Shown: positions 50,500 to 60,009 of the stretch, piece after piece
Numbering within the stretch: the stretch's first letter is position 1
How the letters are laid out: every line of letters begins with the position of its first letter
NCBI RefSeq assembly: GCF_001417775.1
Contig: NZ_BBZJ01000012.1
Span: 62,001-126,000 of the forward strand
DNA: 64,000 nucleotides
Reading direction: 5' to 3'
Source: Streptomyces sp. TP-A0356
Lineage (GTDB): Bacteria; Actinomycetota; Actinomycetes; Streptomycetales; Streptomycetaceae
Program-made: the position numbers and the translations under genes
The notes under the pieces: generated by a model
What the model was told of the DNA's origin: nothing
Database searches by the model: none
Seen by the model: only the letters and a program-made list of their open reading frames with translations

Positions 50500-51936
50500 T
50501 CAGGCTGCCGGCCGGCGTGCGGCGGGTCGAGGGGCGGCCTCTGGGCGGATGCGGCCATGGATGGATATGGGCGGCGGTGAGGCGGCCGCGGTGAGGGCGG
50601 TGGCCCTCCGGGGCGCGCGCGAGCGTGCGGTGACCAGGGCCGACAGGGTGATGGCGGCGAGTGCGGAGATCGCTCCGCCGAGGATGAGGCTGAAGCGGGC
50701 GCCGAAGGTGTCGGAGACCAGACCGACCAGGGGGGCGCCGACCGGGGTGCCGCCGAGCAGGACGAGAAGATAGACGGAGACGATACGGCCGCGCAGGCTG
50801 GGGTCGGCGTGGAGTTGCGTCATCGCGTTGGCGGTGGTGGTGACGGTCACGGAGGCGAACCCGGTGGGCACGAGCAGGAGCAGGAAGGTGGCGTAGCCGG
50901 GCATGAGGCCCGCTACCGCCTCCAGGACTCCGAAGACGACCGTGGCGGTGACCAGGCGGCGGGTGGTGGGGGGCTTTCGTCTCCCGGCTCCCCTCAGCGC
51001 GCCGACGAGACTGCCGATGGCGTAGGCGGCGGACAGGTAACCGTAGGCCGCCGAGCCGGAGTTGAATACGGTGATGGCGACGAGGGAGATGGTGACCTGG
51101 AAGTTGAGGCCGAAGGTGCCGACGAAGCCGATGACCGTGATAGGCACCAGCAGGTCGGGGGTGGCGCGGATGGCGCGAAAGGCGTCGGAGAGGCGGGAGT
51201 TTGCGCCCTTCTTGTCCCGGGGCGCGTAGAGCTCGTCGGCGCGGATGGTGATCAGCCCGTAGAGGACGGCCAGGTACGAGGCCGCGTTGAGGAGGAAGAC
51301 GGGGCCGGTGCCCGCGGCGGCGACCGCCACCCCGGCCACGGCCGGGCCGATCGCGCGGGCGACGTTGAACTGCGCGGAGTTCAGGCTGACCGCGTTGGAC
51401 AGGCGTTCCTTTCCGACGAGTTCACAGACGAAGGCGTTGCGGGCCGGGCTGTCGAGCGCGGTGGCCGTGCCGAGCGCGAACGCCAGCGCGTATACGAACC
51501 ACAGGTTCACCATGCCCGTGACGGTCAGCACACCCAGCAGCAGCGACTGCAGTCCCATGGCCGTCTGGGTGAGGAGCAGCAGGCGGCGCTTGGCGAAGCG
51601 GTCGGCGAAGACGCCACCGGAGAGACCGAAGAGCGTCTGCGGCAGGAACTGGAGTGCCGTCAGTACGCCGACGGCGCTGCCGCTGTTGCCGGTGAGCTGG
51701 AGGACCAGCAGGTCCTGAGCGGCACGCTGCATCCAGGTGCCGATGTTGGAGACGAGCTGTCCTATCAGGAAGCGGCGGAAGTTGCGGGCCCCGAGCGTCA
51801 CGAGCGCTTCGCTCGGGGCCCGTCGTTTGCCGCCCTTGCGGACCCTGCGGTGCCGGCCACCCTCGTCGAGGGGGGCGAGCGGCGCGCCGAGGGTCTGCAT
51901 CCTGTCGGTGCCGCGGACACGGCGGTGCTTGCTCAT
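50500..51936 (-). CDS. MFS exporter, EntS-type, of the siderophore operon
   Basis: 478 aa, about twelve helices after a ~45-residue basic N-terminus. EntS/MFS_3 traits are NFRRFLIGQLVSNIGTWMQR, LFGLSGGVFADRFAKRRLLL (motif A), GTATALDSPARNAFVCELVG and SLNSAQFNVARAIGPAVAG. The last ~40 residues are a disordered tail. It lies 6 nt after the PLP decarboxylase gene (51943), so it probably exports the siderophore made by the operon. Confidence 0.9.
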   Translation of the reverse strand: MSKHRRVRGTDRMQTLGAPLAPLDEGGRHRRVRKGGKRRAPSEALVTLGARNFRRFLIGQLVSNIGTWMQRAAQDLLVLQLTGNSGSAVGVLTALQFLPQTLFGLSGGVFADRFAKRRLLLLTQTAMGLQSLLLGVLTVTGMVNLWFVYALAFALGTATALDSPARNAFVCELVGKERLSNAVSLNSAQFNVARAIGPAVAGVAVAAAGTGPVFLLNAASYLAVLYGLITIRADELYAPRDKKGANSRLSDAFRAIRATPDLLVPITVIGFVGTFGLNFQVTISLVAITVFNSGSAAYGYLSAAYAIGSLVGALRGAGRRKPPTTRRLVTATVVFGVLEAVAGLMPGYATFLLLLVPTGFASVTVTTTANAMTQLHADPSLRGRIVSVYLLVLLGGTPVGAPLVGLVSDTFGARFSLILGGAISALAAITLSALVTARSRAPRRATALTAAASPPPISIHGRIRPEAAPRPAARRPAA

Positions 51937-51942
51937 GACCTT

Positions 51943-53139
51943 CTACGGGTGGGATCCGGCAGGGACGGGAACCTGGTCGAGGTGCTGGAAGTGCGGGGCG
52001 GGGTGCATCAGGAAGTCGTGGTGGGAGATGTTCCACGCGTAGGCCCCGGCCAGGGCGAAGGCGACGCGGTCCCGCACGCGCAGCCGTCCGACCTGGACGC
52101 CGCGGGCAAGGACGTCCTTGGGCGTGCACAACTGACCGACCAGCGTCATGGGTTCGCCCTGTGCCTGGGGGCGTTCCCAGGGCCGGTCCCAGGTGTCGAC
52201 GGGGACGATCACGAATGGCTGGTCGTGCTGTTTGGTGGCGGGGGTGCGCAGGTGGTGCGTGCCACCGCGCAGGACGGCGAAGACGTGGCCGTGGCTTCGT
52301 TTGATGTCGAGGACCTCGGTGACGTACCAGCCGCAGTACACGCTCACCGAGCGGCCCGGTTCGATGCGCAGGGTCAGGCCCGGGTACCGCTCCAGGAGGC
52401 GGCGCAGGCCGGCGCCGTACCCCGTCCAGTCGAAGCGCTGGTCGGGGCGGCCGTAGTCGACACCCATGCCGCCGCCGAGGTTGACCTCGGTCAGTTCCAC
52501 GCCCTTCTCGTTCGACCAGTCGCTCGCCCAGCTCAGGACCTGACCGGCCAGGTCGACGTGGGTGGTGGCGTCCAGGCCGCTGGCGAGGTGGACGTGGATC
52601 CCGCGCAGCCGGATGCGGGGGGCGGCGGCGATGAGGGCGAGGCAGCTGTCGAGGTGGGTGGGGTCCAGGCCGAAGGGGCTGGGCTCGCCGCCCATGGCGA
52701 GGGCCACGGGGCCGAGGGCGATGGGCAGGTTGACCCGGAGCAGGACGTCCACTGTGCGCTCGCCCAGCAGGCCGGCGAGCAGCCGGAGTTCCTGTTCGCT
52801 CTCGATGTGCAGGCGCTCCACGCCGGCTTGCAGGGCCCCTGCCAGTTCGGCGGGGGTCTTGCCGGGGCCGCCGAAGGCGATCGGCGTGCCGGGGCAGGTC
52901 GCCTGGACGTGGCGCAGTTCGCCTCCGGAGGCGACTTCGAAGCCGTCGACGTGGTGCTGGAGGACGTCCAGGAGCCAGGGGTCGGAGTTGGCCTTGGCGG
53001 CGTAGAGTAGCTGGACTCGCTCGGGCAGGGCGGCACGGATGGCCGCCGCGTGCTCGCGCAGTTCCCGCAGGTCGTAGAGGTAGGCCGGAAGGTCGTCGTC
53101 GCCCAGGTCGTGGATGTGCTGGAGGAGCTGGTCCCTCAT
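51943..53139 (-). CDS. PLP-dependent decarboxylase (DAP/ornithine decarboxylase-like) of the NIS pathway
   Basis: 398 aa from ATG 53139, overlapping the synthetase stop by ATGA. Type III fold decarboxylase: LLYAAKANSDPWLLDVLQ carries the PLP Lys, then GFEVASGGELRHV, ALAMGGEPSPFGLD, RIRLRGIHVHLASGLDAT, EVNLGGGMGVDYG and RIEPGRSVSVYCG bind the cofactor. The C-terminal half has the substrate-binding Cys/Asp loop region. In vibrioferrin and staphyloferrin B operons the equivalent enzyme decarboxylates an amino acid or citryl-amino acid to an amine building block. Here it probably does the same. Confidence 0.88.
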   Translation of the reverse strand: MRDQLLQHIHDLGDDDLPAYLYDLRELREHAAAIRAALPERVQLLYAAKANSDPWLLDVLQHHVDGFEVASGGELRHVQATCPGTPIAFGGPGKTPAELAGALQAGVERLHIESEQELRLLAGLLGERTVDVLLRVNLPIALGPVALAMGGEPSPFGLDPTHLDSCLALIAAAPRIRLRGIHVHLASGLDATTHVDLAGQVLSWASDWSNEKGVELTEVNLGGGMGVDYGRPDQRFDWTGYGAGLRRLLERYPGLTLRIEPGRSVSVYCGWYVTEVLDIKRSHGHVFAVLRGGTHHLRTPATKQHDQPFVIVPVDTWDRPWERPQAQGEPMTLVGQLCTPKDVLARGVQVGRLRVRDRVAFALAGAYAWNISHHDFLMHPAPHFQHLDQVPVPAGSHP

Positions 53140-54827
53140 CGGGTCACCTCGCGGGGGAAGCCCTCGCCCAGCGGGCTGGGCAGGGGTACGTATCCCGCGT
53201 ACCGGTCGGCCTGGCGAGACCAGCGCAGCAGCAGGTTGGCCTTGGCGGGCAGCGGCACGCCCGACAGCAGGGCGCGCAGCCGGGGCGGGTCCCCGGCGGT
53301 GCCGGAGTAGGACTCGAGGTGGTCGCGGACCAGACCCCACAGGGCGGGTTCCAGGGCGGGGTCGGTGTCGGCGAGGGCAGCGAGGACCTCGGCGGCGTGG
53401 TTGACCAGGAGGCAGTAGGCGACCCGGTTCCAGCCGCGTTCGGAGTCGTACGTCATCGGGTCGCGGACGTCCTCGGGCAGGGCGGCGAGGGTGTCGCGAT
53501 GGTACTCGGGGAGGAGCTTGGTGCCTTCCAGGTCGCGGAAGAGCATCTGTGCGGGGCTGCCGTCGGCGCGTACCCCGACGACCACGTTCTGCAGGTGGGG
53601 TTCGAGGACGACGCCGTGTTCGAAGTAGGCGGTCAGAACGGGCGGCAGGAGCAGACCGAGGTAGGCGTCCCACCAGGCGAGCACGTCGCCGTCGCCGCGG
53701 GCCAGCAGGTGAGAGACGTGGGCAGAACTGGTGGGGTGCTCGTCGGCGATCGCCGCGGCGAGCAGCGGGGTCACTCCGGGGAGGAGATGCCCGCGGGGAC
53801 CGGTGCGGATGATGACGCCGAACCCTTCCAGGAGGGAGAGGTCGTTGTCGAGGGCGAGGCTTCGGTAGCCCGGCTCGGCGAGCAGGGCGCTCCCGGAGTG
53901 CGTCTGGCCGATCTCGGCGAAGACCGGTTCCAGGAGCCGGTTGAGCGCGACGGCGCCGGTCAGCTCGTAGGCGGCGTTCTTGCGAACGCAGTTGGTGAGG
54001 CGGACGTCGAGGCTGAACTTGAGGAAGGTGTCGGCGTCGGGCTGGTAGAGGGTGCGGACGGACGCGGTGGGGGCGAAGTCGGGACCGCTGACGCCGGTGT
54101 CGACGATGTCGCCGGCGGCCATCGCCCTGCGCAGCCCCGGATGATCGCTCAGCAGCCGGTACTGCCACGGGTGGACGGGCAGGGTCACGTACCCCTTCCG
54201 CTCGTCCGGGTGGAGGGCGTCCAGCCTCTTCAGGTCGCCCTCCTCGCGCACCAGTGGGCGCCGGACGGCGAGGTAGCGCAGGGGGAAGCGGGTGCCGGTC
54301 TCGGGGCCGTAGTCCAGCCAGCGCTCCGGGTCCCCGGTGCGGGACTTGGGGGACGGGTGGAAGCGGTGGCCGAAGACCAGGGACTGTTCCGACTCCAGGT
54401 ACGGATCGTCCGGCGGGGTCGCCGTGGCGCGCTGCCTGAGGACGGCGTGGATGGTGTTCCGGCTGTCGGTGACCTGGGCCAGGAACTCGTCGTTGGCCAC
54501 GCCGGTGCGCCGCTCCAGCTCGTCGTGGATGTATCCGGCCAGCTCACGCCAGCCGATCGTGGACCAGCTGGTGCCGTCGTATCGCCGGATCGGACCGTCG
54601 AAGCGGTGGGCGCCGATCAGGGAGACGCGGCGCAGGGGGACGCGGAGCAGTACGTCGCGGCGGGGCAGCCACAGCAGCAAGTGATCGTCGTCGATGGTGA
54701 CTTGGCGTTCCGGCGCGGACACCTCGCGGATGAGGCAGTTGAGCAGGGTCTGGGCGGTGACGGCGTCGGCGGTCCGCGCGGGGCTGCCGGTCGGGACGCG
54801 AGCGGGGGTGGTGCTGGGGACGATCAT
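53136..54827 (-). CDS. IucA/IucC-family siderophore synthetase 1
   Basis: 563 aa from ATG 54827. NIS synthetase motifs are present: FGHRFHPSPKSRTG (nucleotide-binding loop), LPVHPWQYRLLSDH, TFLKFSLDVRLTNCVRKN, VLEPHLQNVVVGV, MLFRDLEGTKLLPE and KANLLLRWSRQADRYAGYV. These enzymes use ATP to adenylate a carboxylate, commonly citrate or succinyl acid, and couple it to an amine or alcohol. Downstream of the second synthetase gene by 72 nt and coupled to the decarboxylase by ATGA. Confidence 0.93.
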   Translation of the reverse strand: MIVPSTTPARVPTGSPARTADAVTAQTLLNCLIREVSAPERQVTIDDDHLLLWLPRRDVLLRVPLRRVSLIGAHRFDGPIRRYDGTSWSTIGWRELAGYIHDELERRTGVANDEFLAQVTDSRNTIHAVLRQRATATPPDDPYLESEQSLVFGHRFHPSPKSRTGDPERWLDYGPETGTRFPLRYLAVRRPLVREEGDLKRLDALHPDERKGYVTLPVHPWQYRLLSDHPGLRRAMAAGDIVDTGVSGPDFAPTASVRTLYQPDADTFLKFSLDVRLTNCVRKNAAYELTGAVALNRLLEPVFAEIGQTHSGSALLAEPGYRSLALDNDLSLLEGFGVIIRTGPRGHLLPGVTPLLAAAIADEHPTSSAHVSHLLARGDGDVLAWWDAYLGLLLPPVLTAYFEHGVVLEPHLQNVVVGVRADGSPAQMLFRDLEGTKLLPEYHRDTLAALPEDVRDPMTYDSERGWNRVAYCLLVNHAAEVLAALADTDPALEPALWGLVRDHLESYSGTAGDPPRLRALLSGVPLPAKANLLLRWSRQADRYAGYVPLPSPLGEGFPREVTR

Positions 54828-54899
54828 GCGGAGGGGCTCCAGTCGGTGCAGGGGACGTGCTTCGAAGTGAGCGGCGGCCTGGTGACCGGCCGTCGGCTG

Positions 54900-56486
54900 T
54901 CAGCGGTGGCGGGCCAGTGGGTTGGGCACGGGAGTCCACTGGGCCGCTGCGGAGTCGTCGGCCAGGCGCATCGCGATGGTCGCCTTCAGCGGCAGCGTGT
55001 CGCCGAAGAAGACCGCCCGGTCCCCGGCGGCATCGGGCAGGTCGGCGTAGACCCGGCGGCCGACAGCGGCCACCGCGGCCCACAACTGCTGATGGCCGGC
55101 TCCTCGCGTCCGGGAAAGGACCTCGGTCAGTTCGCTGAAGACGCCGCTGAGCAGTCCCCCGAACAGCTTGGTGCGCAGCGCCGTCTCGTTGTTCCCGGCC
55201 CGGCTGCCGGCCAGCGGCGGCAGCGAGAAGCCATGCTGAGCGAGCCGGTCCGGGTGGATGCGTACGCCGTCCAGGTCTCGGTACAGCACCCGCACCGGAC
55301 GTCCGTCCCGCAGCACGACGAGCGTGTTCTGGCCGTGGGCCTCCAGGGCCACGCCCATGGACAGCAGCGTCAGCGCGGGCGGCAGGACGAGCTCGGCGAA
55401 CTCCGCCAGCCAGGTGACCGGGTCGCCGCTCACCATGCGAGCTCCGGTGGCGTGGACGGCGGTGAGCGGGACGGCGATCTCCTCGGGGCCGAGGTGCCGT
55501 TCGCTGGACTCCCGGATCATCGCCGCCAGGCTCGGCGACGGCCGGCCGTCCACGAGGACGGCGCCGCCCGCGAGTTCGCGCAGGATGCGCAGGCTCTCGC
55601 CGTACCCGGCCTTGTCGACGACCGCGGCGACCAGCTCGGACAGCGGGGCACCGTCGGCGACCTCGGCCGGGGAGATGGTGCGCCGGTAGTTGGTCACCTG
55701 CACGTCCAGTGCCGTCTTGATGTGGCACCCGGGCAGGGCGTCGATCGGGGACATGGTGCGCATCGACAACAGTGGGCGAGCGGCGATCGTGCGGTCCACC
55801 ACGGTCAGGTCGCGGTGGTGCACGAGCACGTGGTCGCGCTGCCAGGGGTGCACCGGCAGCAGGACCGTGTCGTCGTCACGCAGTTCCTGAGGCCAGTCGC
55901 CGGTTCCCCGCCAGCGGTCGGCGGGTACGGCGACCAGCGCGAGCTCGATGATCGGGTGGTGCTCGGGCGCGGAGGCGAGCACCTCGGCGACGGACAGTCC
56001 GGTGCGGGTTCGGCAGCACGGGTGCTGTGGGTGGCCGTCGACCACGGCCTGTTCGGCGTCGACGGAGTTCCGCACCGCACGCGGCTCGCGGTGTGCCGCG
56101 CGGGCCAGGGCGAGGTTGGCGACACTGTTGTCGAGTTCGTCGGCCAGACGCGCCGCGCCCGCCGTGAGCGGTCCGAGGGCGGCCAGGAGCCGGGCCGGCT
56201 CGTCGATCGGCCCGTCGGGGCCGGTCACGGTGAAGTCGTCCGGGATGACGGCGAAACGATCCGCCGCCGCGGCCGGGCCCGTGAGCCGTCCGCCGTTGGC
56301 GAGGTGGACGACGAGGGTCCCGCAGTCGTGGTGGCGCTCGGCGATGCCCGGCAGGGGCTCGCGGGCGAAGGCACCCCACAGTCGGCCGAGCACCGTGGCA
56401 CGCGAACCGGGGAGTGCGACCATGAAGGGCTCGACCAGTTCCGGACGCACTGCGCGCAGGTCGTCGATGGTGCTGTTGTACGGCAT
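54900..56486 (-). CDS. IucA/IucC-family siderophore synthetase 2
   Basis: 528 aa from ATG 56486. It has VDGHPQHPCCRTRTGLS at the nucleotide loop, where the family's usual Lys is Arg, then LLPVHPWQRDHVLVHHRD, HIKTALDVQVTNYRRTISPA, ALEAHGQNTLVVL, VLYRDLDGVRIHPD and LPLKATIAMRLADD. First gene of the operon. Two synthetases of different sequence imply two successive acid-amine couplings around citrate. An iron-box-like operator could not be confirmed; the region near 56660 has only a loose inverted repeat. Confidence 0.92.
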   Translation of the reverse strand: MPYNSTIDDLRAVRPELVEPFMVALPGSRATVLGRLWGAFAREPLPGIAERHHDCGTLVVHLANGGRLTGPAAAADRFAVIPDDFTVTGPDGPIDEPARLLAALGPLTAGAARLADELDNSVANLALARAAHREPRAVRNSVDAEQAVVDGHPQHPCCRTRTGLSVAEVLASAPEHHPIIELALVAVPADRWRGTGDWPQELRDDDTVLLPVHPWQRDHVLVHHRDLTVVDRTIAARPLLSMRTMSPIDALPGCHIKTALDVQVTNYRRTISPAEVADGAPLSELVAAVVDKAGYGESLRILRELAGGAVLVDGRPSPSLAAMIRESSERHLGPEEIAVPLTAVHATGARMVSGDPVTWLAEFAELVLPPALTLLSMGVALEAHGQNTLVVLRDGRPVRVLYRDLDGVRIHPDRLAQHGFSLPPLAGSRAGNNETALRTKLFGGLLSGVFSELTEVLSRTRGAGHQQLWAAVAAVGRRVYADLPDAAGDRAVFFGDTLPLKATIAMRLADDSAAAQWTPVPNPLARHR

Positions 56487-57146
56487 GTTTCACCGTCCCG
56501 TGGCATGAGGAGCGAGCGGAGGGAATGGAGCGGCGATACGCGTGGGGTCGGCGCGGCGTATCCCGAGCCGGCCGGTGGAGAACCTGCGGCCGACCAGCAG
56601 CGTCGAGGAGCCGCGAAATGCGAGCGCCATCCACGCCCATCTGCCGACAACGTTACGGGATCGTTAGTTAACTGATCGCCAAAGAGCAGGAAGGCCGGGA
56701 TCAGAATCGATCCAGGATTCTGCGCGCCCGGCCGTTTCGAAAACTGGGACAGTCGTACGAAATTGACCGCCTGCCGCGTGCGCGGGGCGACCGGGCAGGC
56801 GCGGCCGCAACCGGGCTGTCGCCGCCGGCGATCCCGTCGGCAGGGCCGTTCACCGCTGCTGTGCTTCCTTGACACACTGCTTGCATCACGCTGTCAATCC
56901 ACTGACACAGTCCTGTATCACCGCCCGTAGGGTCGACGGCATATCGAAGACGCCGGCGGAGCAGGAATCCGCAGGACTGATGTGAGACAAGGCAGCGAAG
57001 AGCCGCCGACCGGCACCAGGGCGCCACGGTCTGCGGCCCTTCGCCCTTGGTGAGGAAATCGGTTGTTGCGTTTCACCGACGGTAATTCCCGAGGGATTCA
57101 GGCGATTCTCCGGCGTGGCACACCGGGGACTTGTGAGTCTGTCGAC
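56487..57146. other. Intergenic region with promoters of the siderophore and RR/HK operons
   Basis: 660 bp. Near 56655-56675 CGTTAGTTAACTGATC is a weak palindrome upstream of the siderophore operon, not a clear DmdR/IdeR box. Near 56869-56897 TTGACA and TGTCAA form an inverted pair, with a further CTGACACAG after it; this could be a promoter or operator for the two-component operon. No gene seen. Confidence 0.4.
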
Positions 57147-57902
57147 ATGCGTGTCTTACTGATCGAGGACGACGATCGGGTCGCCGGCCCGCTGATGGAG
57201 GGCCTGAGCCGTTTCGGGTTCACCGTCGACCACGCCCGTACCGGCGCCGACGGACTCGCCGCCGCGGAAGCGGAGATGGTGCTGCTGGACCTGGGCCTGC
57301 CCGACATGGACGGCATCGACGTCTGCCGGATGCTCAGACTGCGTTCCCAGGTGCCCATCATCATGATCACCGCGAGAAGCGACGAGGTCGACCGGGTTCT
57401 CGGTCTGGAACTGGGCGCCGACGACTACCTGTCCAAGCCGTTCGGCGTCCGGGAACTCGTCGCGCGGATCCGGGCCGTCATCCGACGTACCGGTCCCCCG
57501 GTCGCGGATTCGGCTTCCACCAGGTCGGCCCTGGGCGGAGGAGCCGCTCCAGCGGCCCGTGCCCAGCAGATCGGTCCGCTGACCATCGACCGCCGGGGCC
57601 GCCAGGTGCATCTGCACCGGTTTCCGGTCGCCCTGGCACCCAAGGAGTTCGACCTGCTCGCCTACCTCGCCGACGACCCCGGCGCCGTCCGCACACGGCA
57701 GCAGATCCTGGACAGCGTGTGGGAGCCGAACTACTTCGGCCCCACCAAGACACTGGACGTCCACATCGCGGCCCTGCGCCGCAAACTCGGCGACCCCGCC
57801 TGGATCGACAACATCCGCGGCGTAGGATTCCGGCTCGCCCCGCCCGCCGACTGCGAAACGGCGGCGCTGGCCCGACAGGAACCCGAAGGAGGTTCCCGAT
57901 GA
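57147..57902 (+). CDS. OmpR/PhoB-family response regulator 1
   Basis: 251 aa from ATG 57147 (no strong ribosome binding site; possibly a leaderless or weak start). The receiver domain (1-115) has the acidic pair EDDD, phospho-acceptor Asp48 in LLDLGLPDMDG, the T/S in MITAR and Lys in LSKPFG. A ~35-residue linker precedes the winged-helix DNA-binding domain (~150-240: GRQVHLHRFPVALAPKEFDL, RQQILDSVWEPNYFG, TLDVHIAALRRKLGD). The stop overlaps the kinase start (ATGA), so it pairs with the kinase at 57899. Confidence 0.95.
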   Translation: MRVLLIEDDDRVAGPLMEGLSRFGFTVDHARTGADGLAAAEAEMVLLDLGLPDMDGIDVCRMLRLRSQVPIIMITARSDEVDRVLGLELGADDYLSKPFGVRELVARIRAVIRRTGPPVADSASTRSALGGGAAPAARAQQIGPLTIDRRGRQVHLHRFPVALAPKEFDLLAYLADDPGAVRTRQQILDSVWEPNYFGPTKTLDVHIAALRRKLGDPAWIDNIRGVGFRLAPPADCETAALARQEPEGGSR

Positions 57903-59389
57903 CCCGCCGCCTCCTGCTCAGCTATCTCAGTCTCACCCTCCTCGTTCTGCTGTGCCTGGAAGTGCCGTTCGGCTATGTCTACGCACGCGGAGAGATGTCC
58001 CGCTTCACCGGTAACGCGCAGCAGGCAGCCGTGATGCTGGCAGAGGTTCTCGAGGAGAAGGTCGAGCGGCAGGCCTCCCCCGACGTGCCGGAGCTGGTGA
58101 CAAGCTTCGCGCAGCGCACCGGCGGCCATGTGATCGTCGTGGACAGCGCGGGAAGACTGTTGACGGATTCACGCAACGGCATCGCCTTCGGGACAGACCT
58201 GTCTGCGGAACCGGACATCGCGACCGCTCTGCGCAACCGCTCGAGTTCAGGCACCCGGCAGGACGCGGCCCTGGGTGGCGACGTCTTCTTCGCCACCGTG
58301 CCGGGCGCCTCGGGGAACACGGTCCGCTGTGCGGTGCGGGCGTCCTTTCCCCTGACGGCGGTGACGTCCAAGGTCCACGAGGCCTGGCTGGTGCTGGCGG
58401 CCGTCGGTCTGGGGGTTCTGGCGGCTGTCGCGCTGATAGCGCTCGCCCTGGCCCGCTGGATCACCCGCCCGGTACGGGCCCTGGAACGCGCCACGACACA
58501 ACTGGCCGACGGCACGCTGAAGGACCCGCCCGCCACCGACCTCGGGCCTCCCGAACTGCGCCGCTTGGCGTCCGCCTTCGTACGGACCGCCACCCGGTTG
58601 CAGCATCTGCTCAAGGCCCAGCACGCCTTCGCTTCGGAGGCGTCCCACCAATTGAAGACCCCCCTGACCTCGCTGCGGCTTCGGCTGGAGAACTTCGAGC
58701 CCTACCTCGACCCGCGGGCACAGGACAGCCTCGACGAGGCGGTGGGCGAGGTGGAACGGCTCAGCCGCATGGTGCACGGGCTGCTGGCCCTGGCCCGGAT
58801 GGAGAATGCGGCGACGACGCCGGAGGCCACCGATCTCGATGCCGTCGTCGCCGACCGAGCAGCGGTGTGGGCTGCCTTCGCCGGCGAACAGTATGTCGAC
58901 ATCACCGTGGAAGGGCCCCGGGTCGGCCGGGTGTGGGCCGTCCCCGGCGCCCTGGAGCAGATCATCGACAACCTGCTCTCCAACGCGCTGCGGGTCTCGC
59001 CGCCGAGAACATCCATCACCTTGGCCACGGCACTCCCGAGCGGTCCACCCGGCCTGGTCGAACTGCACGTGGCGGACCAGGGCCCCGGTATGAGCGAGGC
59101 CGAGCGGCGACGCGCCTTCGACCGCTTCTGGCGGGCCAACGACGCCGACCACGAAGGCACCGGACTCGGTCTGCCGATCGTGCAGCAGTTGGCGCGTGCG
59201 TCGGGCGGTGAGGTGGCGCTGGGGGCCGCACCCGGTGGGGGGCTGGACGCGGTCGTCCGTCTCAGGTCCGCCGACACGCAGCGCACACCACCGCCCCGAC
59301 GCGCCCGCTCGGCAATGCGGTCAAGGCAGGCCGCGGTGCCACCAGGCCCCATCGAACGTCCTCTTGCGGTGTCCGACTGGCAGCAGTGA
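57899..59389 (+). CDS. Sensor histidine kinase, partner of response regulator 1
   Basis: 496 aa from ATG 57899 with GAAGGAGG upstream. It has two membrane helices (LSYLSLTLLVLLCLEVPFGY; LVLAAVGLGVLAAVALIALA) enclosing a ~130-residue extracellular domain, then HAMP, and a HisKA with SHQLKTPLTSLRLRLENF (phospho-acceptor His250). HATPase boxes are EQIIDNLLSNALRVSPP (N), VADQGPGMSEAER (G1) and GTGLGLPIVQQLA (G2). Non-canonical SHQLKTP in place of SHELRTP is common in actinobacteria. The signal is unknown. Confidence 0.95.
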   Translation: MTRRLLLSYLSLTLLVLLCLEVPFGYVYARGEMSRFTGNAQQAAVMLAEVLEEKVERQASPDVPELVTSFAQRTGGHVIVVDSAGRLLTDSRNGIAFGTDLSAEPDIATALRNRSSSGTRQDAALGGDVFFATVPGASGNTVRCAVRASFPLTAVTSKVHEAWLVLAAVGLGVLAAVALIALALARWITRPVRALERATTQLADGTLKDPPATDLGPPELRRLASAFVRTATRLQHLLKAQHAFASEASHQLKTPLTSLRLRLENFEPYLDPRAQDSLDEAVGEVERLSRMVHGLLALARMENAATTPEATDLDAVVADRAAVWAAFAGEQYVDITVEGPRVGRVWAVPGALEQIIDNLLSNALRVSPPRTSITLATALPSGPPGLVELHVADQGPGMSEAERRRAFDRFWRANDADHEGTGLGLPIVQQLARASGGEVALGAAPGGGLDAVVRLRSADTQRTPPPRRARSAMRSRQAAVPPGPIERPLAVSDWQQ

Positions 59390-60009
59390 CCCGTCGGAGA
59401 GGTAGCGGGCCGCTGCGGAAGTCGGTCACCTTCGCGGCGGCCGAGCAATCCGTCAACCCAGCCGGCCAGCCAGGCAGCCAGCCAGAGCAGGACAGCGCCC
59501 GCCGCGCGCCTCGTCGGAATATTGGCCTTCTCCTAACACTGTGCTGGCGGGCTTCTGGTCCCTTGCTGCCTTCTCCGGTCGTAAGGTCGTTGCCGTTCCC
59601 CGGCGCTCCCCCTGCGGCAGGATCTCCCGTCGTGTCTTGCATGGGCGAGCGCCTCCCTTTCAGCCCGCGAGGGAGAAGGCCGTGTCCCCCGGATCCGACA
59701 ACACGCCCCCACCCCCGCAGCCGGAGTACAGGACCGCCCAGCGCTCCCCTCACCGCCTTAGGGATCCTTGCACCATGCCCGCCCGGGTCGCGCGCTCATA
59801 GTGCAAGGACCCCTTAGACGCCGAGCGGAACATGACGGCCCAGGAACTCGCGGATCCAGGAACCGTCCGCGCTGCGCGTCCACAGCGAGAAGAACGACCC
59901 GCACCCGGACGATCACCACTGCGCCCCACACCGCAACGCTGCGACATCAGCGGCGAACACGACAGGGACAACCACGGACAGGCCCATAGGGACAACCACG
60001 GACAGGCCC
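59390..60009. other. Intergenic with a MITE-like element and a short duplication
   Basis: 620 bp without a supported gene. It includes CAGC/CCAG microsatellite-like DNA near 59455-59490, the inverted-repeat element at 59761-59813 and the 24-bp duplication at 59965-60012. Confidence 0.5.
59761..59813. mobile_element. 53-bp MITE-like element with 17-bp terminal inverted repeats
   Basis: The left end GGGATCCTTGCACCATG (59761-59777) and right end CATAGTGCAAGGACCCC (59797-59813) are inverted copies with two mismatches, separated by 19 bp. Both sides are flanked by TTA (59758-59760 and 59814-59816), consistent with a 3-bp target duplication as made by some IS5-group elements. No transposase is present. 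It could also fold as a terminator hairpin after the kinase gene. Confidence 0.6.

Noticed and set aside
53319..56675. A 1118-codon open frame antisense to the siderophore synthetases
   Set aside because: It is a shadow: composition is Gly/Val/Asp-rich without domains, and the opposite strand carries clear IucA/IucC motifs. High third-position GC keeps antisense frames open in this genome.
56650..56680. DmdR/IdeR iron box before the siderophore operon
   Set aside because: The inverted repeat CGTTAGTTAACTGATC departs too far from TTAGGTTAGGCTAACCTAA to be called.
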